A stretch of 64,000 bases of DNA from JAILLW01 sp045640905 (GTDB lineage Bacteria > Bacillota > Clostridia > Lachnospirales > Lachnospiraceae). A program made the position numbers and the translations under genes. Shown here in pieces: positions 35,620 through 44,307 of the stretch (positions within the stretch are counted from its first letter, which is position 1; every line of letters starts with the position of its first letter). Below the pieces are notes generated by a model. That model had not been told where the DNA came from. It did not search any database and worked only from the letters and a program-made list of their open reading frames with translations. Location: assembly GCA_045640905.1 (NCBI GenBank), contig JAZUFW010000043.1, forward strand, positions 1-64,000, given 5' to 3'.

Positions 35620-35661
35620 ACAAAAGACCATACCTTTCCTAATTGTAATCATACATTGTTT

Positions 35662-35690
35662 ATTTTACTATTTTCGCCGTATATAAACAA
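35662..35690 (-). promoter_or_regulatory. promoter for rfbD and downstream genes
   Basis: On the minus strand, -35 TTGTTT (complement of 35685-35690), a 17-base spacer and -10 TAAAAT (complement of 35662-35667). It lies back to back with the HPr promoter; the two -35 regions are about 24 bases apart. Confidence 0.6.
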
Positions 35691-35713
35691 GACTTAATAA
35701 ACTCAAACGTAAC

Positions 35714-35742
35714 TTGTGATATTTATAATTAAGTGCTATACT
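35714..35742 (+). promoter_or_regulatory. promoter for HPr
   Basis: -35 TTGTGA at 35714-35719, a 17-base spacer and -10 TATACT at 35737-35742, about 25 bases before the ribosome binding site. A good sigma-A-type match for this monocistronic gene. Confidence 0.7.
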
Positions 35743-35775
35743 ATGCATGTATTATGGTTATTGGAGGAGTTACAA

Positions 35776-36039
35776 ATGGTTAGTCAGAAAGTGGTTATCA
35801 AAAACCCTACCGGCTTACACCTACGCCCTGCCGGAATATTGTGTAAAGAAGCGATGCAGTTCAAATCGCTTATCACGTTTTCCTTCAGAGGCAATACAGC
35901 AAATGCCAAAAGTGTTTTAAGTGTCCTTGGGGCATGTGTAAAATGCGGTGATGAAATAGAAATAGCCTGTGACGGTGAAGATGAGACCGTTGCTCTTTCT
36001 TCATTGATCGATGCTATCGAAAACGGTTTGGGAGAATAA
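35776..36039 (+). CDS. ptsH: HPr phosphocarrier protein
   Basis: An 87-residue PTS protein when started at the ATG at 35776, which has GGAGGAG seven bases upstream; the open frame runs further back but without a ribosome binding site. His15 lies in the NPTGLHLRPAG block, the residue that carries phosphate from enzyme I to the sugar-specific enzymes II. Ser46 lies in NAKSVLSVLG, the target of HPr kinase, so it can act in catabolite control. Enzyme I is not next to it. Promoter and terminator make it a monocistronic unit on the strand opposite to most of the window. Confidence 0.95.
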   Translation: MVSQKVVIKNPTGLHLRPAGILCKEAMQFKSLITFSFRGNTANAKSVLSVLGACVKCGDEIEIACDGEDETVALSSLIDAIENGLGE

Positions 36040-36050
36040 TTAATTTCAAT

Positions 36051-36084
36051 AAAAAGCGCCCCGGTATTTTTACCGGGGCGTTTC
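36051..36084. terminator. bidirectional terminator between HPr and the DUF3048 gene
   Basis: Ten-pair stem CGCCCCGGTA / TACCGGGGCG (36057-36066 with 36071-36080) around a TTTT loop. T-rich tails are present on both strands (TTTC on plus, CTTTTT on minus), so it can stop both converging genes. Confidence 0.88.
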
Positions 36085-36097
36085 ATTATGCATTAAC

Positions 36098-37276
36098 TTA
36101 TTTCTTTGCTGTATATTCTTTGTCATCTACCAAAATGGTATCTCCGTCTTCAACTATGAGAACCATGGTTTTTCCTGTGTTAAATTCAACTTCGTTACCG
36201 TCATCATCATAATATCTGGTAGCACCGTAGTCGGATTCTTTCTTCCAGGTTACATGAATTCCCTTTCCGTTGGTAAAGAAATATCCGTCTCTGGTAGTAT
36301 CATGACACTGGAATGCCAAATAGCCTTTTTCGTCTCTGACTTCATGATATGTATTCTGAACTATAACGTTCTTGAATGACAACTGTTCATTATTAGCCAA
36401 GTCGACATGCGGTTCGTCGGATGACTTGGGGAAATGCTGGAATCTGTCGTAAGTTCCTGTCTCCTCATTATAAATGAAATATGAGTTCGTCATGGGATAT
36501 GCTTCAGACATATCAATCTTGTTAGCCGAAAATGCATCCGGATACTGAGTCAGCATATTCGGTGTAGCATTGCTGGCGAACTTATAATGATAAGGATCTG
36601 CATAACCGTCACGATATGTAAGGGAAATACCCAAACTGTCGCAGGCTTCTTTAATATTTTCGGCACTGGTAAATGCATTATCCGTCGAATTCTTTGCATC
36701 ATCTCTGAATGCCAGGTTAGTATAAGCGTTGTTATACTTTCCTACATCAGGCTGTGAAATACAGTCAATATTGTCGGTATCTTCTCTGCCGATTACATCA
36801 TAAATGTACCAAGGTCCTCCGAAATGAATGTATATGGCATCCCATTCAAATGACCAATAAACGTAGTAGTCACGGCACGAACGAATATTTCCGATTTTGG
36901 TCATATCCTGCCATTTGTCAAAAACGGCCATCAATCTGGTCATTTCGCCTTCAACGTTTACTTCGTACAGTACTGCAGCATTTGAAAGTCCAAAATGGCT
37001 GGCAGTTGAAGAGTTCGGTATCATTACTGCAACAGGTCTCTGATTATTCTGCTCTTCGGTAACCCATTCATTGGTAATTCTGCTCTTTACCATTCCCTCC
37101 TCGGGAGGTAAATCTTCATCGGCAACAGGAGCTTCCGTAGGATTTTCTGCTGCAGGTGTTGCATCAAGAATAGGTTCAACGACAACAGACGGTGTCTGAA
37201 CTTCATCACCCTTACATCCGAACAACAATACGGTCGAAGCAAGTGCAAGTAATAACACTACCTTTAACTTCTTCAT
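36098..37276 (-). CDS. DUF3048 (YerB-like) lipoprotein
   Basis: A 392-residue protein with a lipobox (LLFGC, Cys 21), so it is probably a surface lipoprotein. Then comes a low-complexity Pro/Glu/Val linker (about 25-65), then the DUF3048 region: RPVAVMIPNSSTASHFGLSNA, YEVNVEGEMTRLMAVF, and the conserved SCRDYYVYW. Its C-terminal part resembles DUF3048_C. The family includes B. subtilis YerB; its function is not known. It has its own promoter with a palindrome between -35 and -10, and ends in the shared bidirectional terminator. Confidence 0.85.
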   Translation of the reverse strand: MKKLKVVLLLALASTVLLFGCKGDEVQTPSVVVEPILDATPAAENPTEAPVADEDLPPEEGMVKSRITNEWVTEEQNNQRPVAVMIPNSSTASHFGLSNAAVLYEVNVEGEMTRLMAVFDKWQDMTKIGNIRSCRDYYVYWSFEWDAIYIHFGGPWYIYDVIGREDTDNIDCISQPDVGKYNNAYTNLAFRDDAKNSTDNAFTSAENIKEACDSLGISLTYRDGYADPYHYKFASNATPNMLTQYPDAFSANKIDMSEAYPMTNSYFIYNEETGTYDRFQHFPKSSDEPHVDLANNEQLSFKNVIVQNTYHEVRDEKGYLAFQCHDTTRDGYFFTNGKGIHVTWKKESDYGATRYYDDDGNEVEFNTGKTMVLIVEDGDTILVDDKEYTAKK

Positions 37277-37326
37277 AATATATCCTCATTTCTTAATCTT
37301 AGCAGTCAAAAATATACACTCCGAAG

Positions 37327-37355
37327 ATTATATCACAGGATTATCCTGACGTCAC
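37327..37355 (-). promoter_or_regulatory. promoter for the DUF3048 lipoprotein with internal palindrome
   Basis: On the minus strand, -35 GTGACG (complement of 37350-37355), a 17-base spacer and a perfect -10 TATAAT (complement of 37327-37332). The spacer contains the palindrome CAGGAT-A-ATCCTG (37336-37348), a possible repressor operator. Confidence 0.6.
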
Positions 37356-37369
37356 TAATTTATTGAATA

Positions 37370-38641
37370 TCACTGTTTTGACTGAATATGTATTGTGGCA
37401 ACAACCTGATCCACAATCGTTACGTCGTCCGGAACCACAAAGTCCACATACATTGAATAGAAGCCGTCTTCGATAGTTTCCATTCCGACAGTATCCATAT
37501 AGGTCGCCACATTAACGGTCGGATAAATATTGGACTTGTTTAAAAGATTCAAGTCGGCATCCAATCCTATCAGTTCTACGAAAGTGTTGTCCTCCAACGA
37601 AATCGTAGCTTTATATTCATCCGAAAGATTCAGCACGCTGATATCTTCGGAATCCAGGGCGATACGCTTTGTACTCTCGGCCTCTATCTCAACCGTAACG
37701 GAAGCGGTATTGTCGGCAGTGTCAACCAGTTTAACACCTTCGGGCAGGAATGCAGCTATATTAACGCTTGTGACAAATGTTTCCTTCTGTCCCGTAATGT
37801 CAATGGCGCTGTCCGGAATAACAAGTGAATTAATGCCGGAAAGAATACTTTCCTCACCGCATATCTTAACAGTATCAACAGACGAAACAACATTTCCTGT
37901 GGCCCTGTATCCGGGATATGCCTCTCCCGATGCCGAAAAGACTACCGTCACATCCTTTTCCTTAAGGATTTCAACATTAACATAGGCATTCTTTATATTC
38001 ATGGTAAACTTGTCCGATTTGATGTTCTTTCCTTCGGAATCAAAGAATTTGATTTCCGAAGAAGTGCTGACGCTCTCGGTAAATCCCGTAACATCAACCT
38101 CCACGCTGGCCTTGGCTATCTGGTCTATCAACGATTCAGCACCGGTTACACGTACAAGGTTCTGGTTTGCTTCCGCATCTCCGATAATATATCCTTCGGA
38201 AACGGAACCGGTTACATCGGTCTTCAACGCAAAAGTCTTGGTCTTTCTGTTTTGAACATCAAGCTTTAATATATCGGAACTGCCGATAATGCTCTGTAAG
38301 CTGTCACCCATGGAGCCGGCACTCAGTTCAATTTTAACGGTATTGTTCGGTCCGATGTTATTAAAGTCCGCAACAGCTTCAATGTCATCCGCATGTATCT
38401 GTGTGATAACGGAATGAGGTGCTTTAATCGTAACTTTCTGAAGTACGTCGGTATTTTCGAGTACCTCATATTCGCAGTTTTTATCAGTCACTATTTCGGT
38501 GTGCATCAGCTTGACCGGAATATTGTAAAACGTCTGTGTAACCGCCGGATCCGAAATACCCGTAACAACAATCCATAGAATTATTGATGCAAAAAGAGAG
38601 ATTATCTTAAGTCCCAGGTTATTTGTAATTTTCTTTTTCAC
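37370..38641 (-). CDS. YbbR-domain protein (CdaA regulator, CdaR-like)
   Basis: A 423-residue protein with one N-terminal membrane helix (about 8-28) and an extracytoplasmic part made of repeated YbbR units (each about 85 residues with a strand-turn pattern such as KTFALKTDVTGSVSEGY, VTVVFSASGEAYPGY). The helix with the WVVTG-I-S-D-P-A-V-T segment is typical. In Bacillus its counterpart binds and modulates the diadenylate cyclase. The start is a GTG that overlaps the cdaA stop by four bases, GGGAGG upstream, so the pair is coupled. The name CdaR is also used for the unrelated PucR-type family. Confidence 0.88.
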   Translation of the reverse strand: MKKKITNNLGLKIISLFASIILWIVVTGISDPAVTQTFYNIPVKLMHTEIVTDKNCEYEVLENTDVLQKVTIKAPHSVITQIHADDIEAVADFNNIGPNNTVKIELSAGSMGDSLQSIIGSSDILKLDVQNRKTKTFALKTDVTGSVSEGYIIGDAEANQNLVRVTGAESLIDQIAKASVEVDVTGFTESVSTSSEIKFFDSEGKNIKSDKFTMNIKNAYVNVEILKEKDVTVVFSASGEAYPGYRATGNVVSSVDTVKICGEESILSGINSLVIPDSAIDITGQKETFVTSVNIAAFLPEGVKLVDTADNTASVTVEIEAESTKRIALDSEDISVLNLSDEYKATISLEDNTFVELIGLDADLNLLNKSNIYPTVNVATYMDTVGMETIEDGFYSMYVDFVVPDDVTIVDQVVATIHIQSKQ

Positions 38642-39504
38642 GACTTATTCCTCCCTTTCCATACAATTTTCTTGCGGGAAGAATCTTCTTCACTCTTATT
38701 CTGAATCGTCTGCAGTTTTTTCTTTAGGCTTTCAGCATCAAGGTTTCTTGAAAGCTGTCCCATATAAGCAACGGAAATCTTTCCTGTCTCTTCGGATACT
38801 ATAACCGTCATCGAATCCGTTGCTTCGGAAATACCCACACCTGCTCTGTGGCGGGTTCCCAAATCCTTTGAAAGCATCATGTTGTCAGACAAAGGAAGAT
38901 AGCACGTAGCAGAAGTGATTCTGTCGCCGCGTACTACCACAGCTCCATCGTGCAAAGGGGTATTATGTTCAAATATATTTATCAGCAACTGGCTGGTAAC
39001 AACCGCATCTACTTCGATTCCGGTACGTTCATACTCTGCCAGAGACTGTTCCTGTTCAATTACTATTAATGCTCCGGTTTTTACCTTTCCCATCTCAACA
39101 CAGGCCCTGCATATCTCCGAAATGGTCTTGTCGGAAAATCTGCCTGTATTCGAGCCCTTTGAAATATCAAAAGGAATAAGGGAAGCAAAGAAGTTCTTTC
39201 TTCCGAGGTCCTCGACAGCCTTTCGAAGCTCGGGCTGCAAAATAACTACAACCGCCATTACGGCAACCGAGAACAAATTATTTACTATCCACAGGATAGT
39301 ATTCATTTCAAAGTAAGCTGCGACCAACACAAAGAAAGCTATTACCAATATTCCTTTAAGCAAAGACCATGCCTTGGTCTTTTTGATCCATACCAAAATG
39401 TTATAGATCAATACGGAAATAATGATAATCTCTACAATGTCGGCAATTCTGATACCTGTAACCTGTGACAGGTATGTTTGAAAAGTAGACAGCTTATCAC
39501 TCAT
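38638..39504 (-). CDS. cdaA: diadenylate cyclase CdaA
   Basis: A 288-residue enzyme that makes c-di-AMP. Three N-terminal membrane helices (about 18-38, 45-62, 68-86) precede the DAC domain, which holds the catalytic DGA (HDGAVVVRGD) and RHR (GTRHRAGVG) motifs. c-di-AMP controls potassium, osmolyte uptake and wall homeostasis in Firmicutes. The gene overlaps the upstream membrane-protein gene by eight bases and ybbR by four. glmM, the usual third partner, is not here. Start context is weak, consistent with coupling. Confidence 0.95.
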   Translation of the reverse strand: MSDKLSTFQTYLSQVTGIRIADIVEIIIISVLIYNILVWIKKTKAWSLLKGILVIAFFVLVAAYFEMNTILWIVNNLFSVAVMAVVVILQPELRKAVEDLGRKNFFASLIPFDISKGSNTGRFSDKTISEICRACVEMGKVKTGALIVIEQEQSLAEYERTGIEVDAVVTSQLLINIFEHNTPLHDGAVVVRGDRITSATCYLPLSDNMMLSKDLGTRHRAGVGISEATDSMTVIVSEETGKISVAYMGQLSRNLDAESLKKKLQTIQNKSEEDSSRKKIVWKGRNKS

Positions 39505-40471
39505 CTATTTGTGCATTGCTCCTTGGCCTTTGAGGCGGACGTTTCTTTGAAGAATTAATCTTCTTTACTGTTTTAGTGGGTACGGAAACCGTTATTTTCG
39601 GAACCGCTTTTACGTAATAATAATATTCATCATCTTCGAACTGCAATTTTTCAGCTCGATTGTAATCAACATTAAATGCAAAGAATTGAATCACAAATCC
39701 GACTGCCACACAAAGGATGGTTCCCAAAACAAGTCCTCCGATGGAAATTTCGGCATCTATAGCCAAATCTCCGACCAGAATAATGATGGCATCCAAAACC
39801 GCACCGGATACTATTGCTATCGGCCACGAATAATTGATGGGCAGACGCTTGATTACATATACCAAAACTATGGTAACGGCAAAAGCCACAATAAACAGAA
39901 CCATGACTTTGTTGTCCAAAATACCGTCAATGATAAATCTGAATCTGGTAGCCATATCTTCGGTTGCCATGGTTTCAAGTGCCGCAGCACTGTCTTGAAT
40001 TGACGAAAGGACGAAACTCACAATCACACCGCATCCTACAGAAACGGCTGAATACGGTCCTCCCAGCAGTCCCATTGCCACAGGCATAACATACGGAATT
40101 CCCAATGCCGTACATATCGGGGTCAATACCACAACAATGGTATCGTTAGGCGAAAATCTGAAGTACAAAAGGAACAGTACCATGAACAATACCAGCACAA
40201 TAATCGCGCATTCCAAAGACAACGCATACATGTGCAGCAAAATGAAAACGGCGCTGACCAAAACTATGAAGTTCATCGGCATAAACGAACACATTAATGC
40301 AGCAATCAAAGCTATCGAAACATTGTCGATCTTGTGCATGTATCCCAATTGTCCGTTTATCATTAAAAATGCTGTTAAAGCAATAATGAGTTTATAAATC
40401 GGTTTGACATACGCTTCATATTTGTTAATAAAATTTCTTAACAGTTGCTTTGCTTCCAACAAAGATTTCAT
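39497..40471 (-). CDS. multi-pass membrane protein of unknown function, upstream of cdaA
   Basis: A 324-residue protein with about eight hydrophobic segments between 25 and 270, then a cytoplasmic tail that is first acidic-Tyr-rich (FEDDEYYYYVK) and then strongly basic with prolines (KKINSSKKRPPQRPRS). There are Gly-rich turns (MGLLGGPYSAVSVGCG) and a conserved-looking FSPND in the third loop. I do not recognise the family. Its 3' end overlaps cdaA by eight bases and it has an AGAGGAAG ribosome binding site, so the two are coupled. A role with CdaA (activity or localisation) or transport is possible but is inference. Confidence 0.7.
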   Translation of the reverse strand: MKSLLEAKQLLRNFINKYEAYVKPIYKLIIALTAFLMINGQLGYMHKIDNVSIALIAALMCSFMPMNFIVLVSAVFILLHMYALSLECAIIVLVLFMVLFLLYFRFSPNDTIVVVLTPICTALGIPYVMPVAMGLLGGPYSAVSVGCGVIVSFVLSSIQDSAAALETMATEDMATRFRFIIDGILDNKVMVLFIVAFAVTIVLVYVIKRLPINYSWPIAIVSGAVLDAIIILVGDLAIDAEISIGGLVLGTILCVAVGFVIQFFAFNVDYNRAEKLQFEDDEYYYYVKAVPKITVSVPTKTVKKINSSKKRPPQRPRSNAQIDE

Positions 40472-40481
40472 AAAACTTCCT

Positions 40482-40874
40482 CTATAACCTGTTATTGTTC
40501 AGATTCTCCAGCTTTCTGAGATTCACGTAATAATCCTTCAATTTGCGTTTTGCTTTTGAGTATCTGTGTGCATACACGATATATGCAATAATTGCGTACG
40601 CGCCTACTGCACAAAGATAGATGATAATAATGCTCTTTCCTTCTTCCAAAAGGTCAAGATTATAAATATCCTCCATCAATGATTCAAAATTGTAAAAAAT
40701 GTATACGCAAAAAATTGCAACAAAAGATATCGTAGCGGCAACAATGGCTTTCAGAACCTGAAAGCCAATGTAATCACTACGAAAATAATTAACAATGTTC
40801 ATATTCTTCCTGCTCTCTTCTTTTTCGAAGGTAGCAAGTTTTGTCATTAATATTACTTTTTCTTCGCTAACCAT
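40482..40874 (-). CDS. two-helix membrane protein of unknown function
   Basis: A 130-residue protein with two hydrophobic segments (about 40-62 and 83-103) and a basic C-terminal end (HRYSKAKRKLKDYYVNLRKLENL) that may form an amphipathic or coiled-coil helix. No family recognised. The start has a weak ribosome binding site; an internal ATG at residue 10 is an alternative. It lies 10 bases before the unknown membrane gene and 5 bases after yvyF, in the same direction, so it belongs to the recD2-to-ybbR run. Confidence 0.6.
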   Translation of the reverse strand: MVSEEKVILMTKLATFEKEESRKNMNIVNYFRSDYIGFQVLKAIVAATISFVAIFCVYIFYNFESLMEDIYNLDLLEEGKSIIIIYLCAVGAYAIIAYIVYAHRYSKAKRKLKDYYVNLRKLENLNNNRL

Positions 40875-40879
40875 AAATC

Positions 40880-41287
40880 TTACAAGAATCTCATCTTGTT
40901 TCCGTCTGATTCTCTCTTTTTCTGTATCGGTTCGGGAGCTTTTCTGTTAAGTCCGAAAGCATCCTTAAATCCGGAATTCATATCAGCCTTACACTTATCA
41001 CAATATTTTCCGGAGCGAATCATCGTTCCGCAGCCTTCACAAGCAATACGGATGGGGGAATCTTCACTAAACTGCAATCTTTCTTCTCTGATCCACTGAC
41101 GAATCTGATTGACATCTACATCTACGTTATCGGCAAGTTCGGGGATATCGCATCCGGGGTGATCCTGTACGTATGCCTTTGCCTGCTGGAAAAGCTCTTC
41201 CTGTGCCGTTGTACAATCAGGACAAATAATCGGTCCCAAAACATAGTTGAACATCTTACCGCATTTTCTACAATTCTTAACGTTCAT
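40880..41287 (-). CDS. YvyF-like flagellar operon protein
   Basis: About 135 residues from the ATG at 41287, preferred because AAAGGA lies eight bases upstream; the ATG two codons earlier is too close to it. Two zinc knuckles (CRKCG...CPDC, and CEGCG...CDKC) bracket a middle helix-turn-helix (IPELADNVDVDVNQIRQWIREERL), the layout of B. subtilis YvyF, which is found in flagellar/competence loci and affects motility gene expression. As in Bacillus it is next to a comF gene. This pairing supports the call, though its biochemical role is unclear. Confidence 0.85.
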   Translation of the reverse strand: MNVKNCRKCGKMFNYVLGPIICPDCTTAQEELFQQAKAYVQDHPGCDIPELADNVDVDVNQIRQWIREERLQFSEDSPIRIACEGCGTMIRSGKYCDKCKADMNSGFKDAFGLNRKAPEPIQKKRESDGNKMRFL

Positions 41288-41302
41288 AAACATCGTCCTT
41301 TC

Positions 41303-42010
41303 CTAAATACCTCTTCCGGTAGTAATCGTCATGAAATAAATTTCACACGGAAATGCCTCCGTAACAGTACGCGCTATCTCATCTATCGTACTGCCTGTGG
41401 TAAATATGTCATCAATGATTATAATTGACTTCAATTTTACAACATCTGAGCCTATTTTGAAAGCCTTTTTCAAATTATTTTGACGCTCCGAAGCTGACAA
41501 ATCCTTTAACGGAACAGTCTTTTTAATTCGACTTATTAATTTGGTATTTGTGGGAATATTGCAAAGAGCCGACAGTTCACGGGAGAGAATCTCCGCCTGA
41601 TTGTATCCGCGCTTTCTGAGTTTGGAATCATGTATCGGAACAGGAATTAATGCATCGGGATTAACGGCACGAATCCAATCTTTCTTTTGTTCATAAAGAA
41701 TTTTTGCATAGTAAGAAGCGTACTCGCGCCGCCCTTTGTTTTTGAATCTGTATAAAGAATCCGAAATGCTTCCGTATTCGAATACGGAAACGCCCTGTTT
41801 GAAATAATGTTTGCGGTTCTTACAATCCTCACAATATTCCTTATCCTCCGTAAGTGCCTTTCCGCATTTTAAGCAAAACGGTTCTTTTATATATTTTACC
41901 TTTTTTGCGCATTTTCCGCAGGGTGCTTCCTTCCCGAAAGGGAGAATATCATCACATATGGGGCACCTCGGCGGAAAGATTAAATCGGTTAAAATTTTAC
42001 CTAACCGCAA
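41303..42010 (-). CDS. comFC: ComF family protein (phosphoribosyltransferase-like)
   Basis: A 235-residue protein with an N-terminal zinc ribbon of paired cysteines (CPIC, CGKC, CLKC, CEDC) and a C-terminal phosphoribosyltransferase fold with the PRPP-binding IIIIDDIFTTGST motif and the YNQAEILSREL segment. In transformable bacteria ComFC helps DNA uptake or recombination. The start is TTG, well supported by GGAGG seven bases upstream, and it overlaps the recD2 stop. No comFA helicase is adjacent. YvyF follows it. Confidence 0.9.
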   Translation of the reverse strand: MRLGKILTDLIFPPRCPICDDILPFGKEAPCGKCAKKVKYIKEPFCLKCGKALTEDKEYCEDCKNRKHYFKQGVSVFEYGSISDSLYRFKNKGRREYASYYAKILYEQKKDWIRAVNPDALIPVPIHDSKLRKRGYNQAEILSRELSALCNIPTNTKLISRIKKTVPLKDLSASERQNNLKKAFKIGSDVVKLKSIIIIDDIFTTGSTIDEIARTVTEAFPCEIYFMTITTGRGI

Positions 42011-44229
42011 TTATAAACCTCCGTAATTCTGTTTTTCAGGGAACAGTACCTTTTGTTCACCTGAGAATTTTCTATCATTTCCCTGACAGTCTTTTCGGAC
42101 CCGAGAACCGTAACGCATTTTCTGGCACGTGTTACCGCGGTATACAGCAGATTTCTGTTTAAGAGCATCGAAGGTCCCGATATTATCGGTATTATCACGG
42201 CAGGGTATTCCGAACCCTGCGATTTGTGAACCGTAACGGCATATGCCAATTCCAGCTCATCCAGCATGCTGAAAGAATAATCTACCAGTCGCCCTTCATC
42301 ATATTCGACGGTCAGCGTTTGACCGTGTTGGTCAATCGCTTTTATTATACCTGTATCCCCGTTGAACACTCCGGTGCCTTCATCAATGGGAATATTGTAT
42401 TTGCTGACTATCTGCCATGTCAGTTGGTAATCGTTTTTTATCTGCATTACCTTATCGCCTTCTCTGAACACATGGTCAGCATATTTGTATTCCCGCTTCT
42501 GCGGCGAAGGCGGATTCAGTTGCTCCTGCAGCACATCGTTTAAGACTTCCACACCAAGATTGCCTTTGCGCATCGGCGTCAGCACCTGGATATCCAAGGG
42601 CTCGGCCGCTACATAGGGCGGAAGCTTTTCTTTTATCAGCAAAACCATGTGCTTATATATCACATCATACGATTGTCTCTCCAGGAAAAAGAAATCCTTC
42701 GACTTGTTATCGAGTAAAATCTGCTTTCCTTCGTTTATCTTGTGGGCATTCAACACGATATCCGATTCGGCCGATTGTCTGAATATTTTCTTCAGCATTA
42801 CGGTACAAAAGCAGTTCGAATCTATCAAGTCCTTTAGTACCTGCCCCGGTCCCACCGACGGCAGCTGATCCACGTCTCCGACCAACACCAGTCTGGTTCC
42901 CACACTGACGGCGCTCAAAAGGGCCTTGAACAAATTGATGTCTATCATGGACATTTCATCCACTATGACAACGTCGGCCTCAAGGGGATTTTCTTCATTC
43001 CTTTCAAAAAAGGATTTTTTCCCTTCCTCCATGGAAGGTGCACTGACTTCCAAAAGTCGGTGTATCGTTTTGGCCTCATATCCGGTCGCTTCCTGCATTC
43101 TCTTGGCGGCTCTTCCCGTGGGCGCTGCCAGAAGAATATCCATCCCTTCTTCGATGAAATACCGAATAATGGTATTAATGGTTGTTGTTTTTCCGGTTCC
43201 GGGTCCTCCGGAAATAATTACGATTCCGTGCTTCAGCACTTCGTATACGGCATTTGTCTGATATTCATCGCTTTCGATACCGGACTCGGCCACTATTTTG
43301 GAAATAATCGCATCGACACGTTTCTTTTCTTTTTCAAACAATTCTTCATCCATGCAGATATCCAAATCATAAAGCATTTTTGCACAGGATAACTCCGCAT
43401 AGAAAAATGAAGGATTATATACTTTATCTTTCTTGATTATGAGTTTTTTCTCTACAGACAAATTGACAATCACCGGATATATTTCTTCGGAAGAAACGCT
43501 CAAAAGTTCCTCACTTCTTGCGAGTAATTCCTCCATCGGAAGATATGTATGGCCGTCTTGGCTGCTTTGAGATAAAGCATACAAAACACCGCATCGTATT
43601 CTGTATTCCGAATCGATATTAATCCCTATCTTTTCAGCTATCTCATCGGCTCTTTTGAAGCCGACGCCCTGAATATCTTCGGCAATTCTGTACGGGTTTT
43701 CAGTCATCACACGATAAACATCATCTTTGTAAACATCATAAATTTTGACCGCCAGATTATTGGTAATACCGAATTTCTGCAGGTAGATAAAAGCATCACG
43801 CATTTTTCTCTTTTCAAATACCTGTGCCCCGATTTCCTGCGCTATTCTGTCCGAAATTCCTTTTACTTCGGATAGTCTTTCCGGCTCGTTCTCCATTATT
43901 TCAAAGGTTTTGTCGCCGAATTTGTCAACTATTCGTTTAGCCAAAGCTTCACCAATGCCCTTGATGGTTCCCGAAGAGAGATATCTTTGTATGCTTATTT
44001 TGTCGGAAAGAACCGTTTCTTTGTACTCGGTTATCTTAAACTGTGTGCCGTAAGTCGGATGTTCTACATAATCGCCTGTTAATTCTAGGCTCATACCCGT
44101 GTCCACGTTCAAAAAAGTACCTACGCAAATAAGCTCTTCTTTGTCCGTAGTGACTAAGGAAAGCACTGTATATCCGTTCTCGTTATTGTGATAGATAATG
44201 TGGTCGACGTAACCTGTGATTGTATCCAT
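42001..44229 (-). CDS. recD2: ATP-dependent DNA helicase RecD2
   Basis: A 742-residue 5'-3' superfamily 1B helicase. The N-terminal part has helix-hairpin-helix units (about 85-200: LAKRIVDKFGDK ... LSEVKGISDRIAQEIGAQ ... AEDIQGVGFKRADEI). The helicase motor has Walker A (GGPGTGKTT, about 342), VVIVDEMSM for motif II, QLPSVGPGQVL, and motif VI YTAVTRARKCV. It lacks a RecBC partner, as in Deinococcus and Firmicutes. It acts in DNA repair. It overlaps comF by ten bases and is followed upstream by the flgJ terminator. Confidence 0.95.
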   Translation of the reverse strand: MDTITGYVDHIIYHNNENGYTVLSLVTTDKEELICVGTFLNVDTGMSLELTGDYVEHPTYGTQFKITEYKETVLSDKISIQRYLSSGTIKGIGEALAKRIVDKFGDKTFEIMENEPERLSEVKGISDRIAQEIGAQVFEKRKMRDAFIYLQKFGITNNLAVKIYDVYKDDVYRVMTENPYRIAEDIQGVGFKRADEIAEKIGINIDSEYRIRCGVLYALSQSSQDGHTYLPMEELLARSEELLSVSSEEIYPVIVNLSVEKKLIIKKDKVYNPSFFYAELSCAKMLYDLDICMDEELFEKEKKRVDAIISKIVAESGIESDEYQTNAVYEVLKHGIVIISGGPGTGKTTTINTIIRYFIEEGMDILLAAPTGRAAKRMQEATGYEAKTIHRLLEVSAPSMEEGKKSFFERNEENPLEADVVIVDEMSMIDINLFKALLSAVSVGTRLVLVGDVDQLPSVGPGQVLKDLIDSNCFCTVMLKKIFRQSAESDIVLNAHKINEGKQILLDNKSKDFFFLERQSYDVIYKHMVLLIKEKLPPYVAAEPLDIQVLTPMRKGNLGVEVLNDVLQEQLNPPSPQKREYKYADHVFREGDKVMQIKNDYQLTWQIVSKYNIPIDEGTGVFNGDTGIIKAIDQHGQTLTVEYDEGRLVDYSFSMLDELELAYAVTVHKSQGSEYPAVIIPIISGPSMLLNRNLLYTAVTRARKCVTVLGSEKTVREMIENSQVNKRYCSLKNRITEVYNCG

Positions 44230-44269
44230 GATAATAGAATCCGGGATTCCCCGCCGGTTAAGCTAAGGA

Positions 44270-44301
44270 AAAATCAAACCTTTACCGTTTCCGGTAAAGG
44301 T
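44270..44301 (-). terminator. terminator after flgJ
   Basis: Ten-pair stem ACCTTTACCG / CGGTAAAGGT (44278-44287 with 44292-44301) with a 4-base loop. On the minus strand it is followed by TTGATTTTTCC. It ends the mbl-flgF-flgG-flgJ unit before recD2. Confidence 0.88.
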
Positions 44302-44307
44302 CGCTTA

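Noticed and set aside
35716..35775. Upstream extension of HPr
   Set aside because: It overlaps the promoter; the ATG at 35776 has a strong ribosome binding site and places His15 and Ser46 at their canonical positions.
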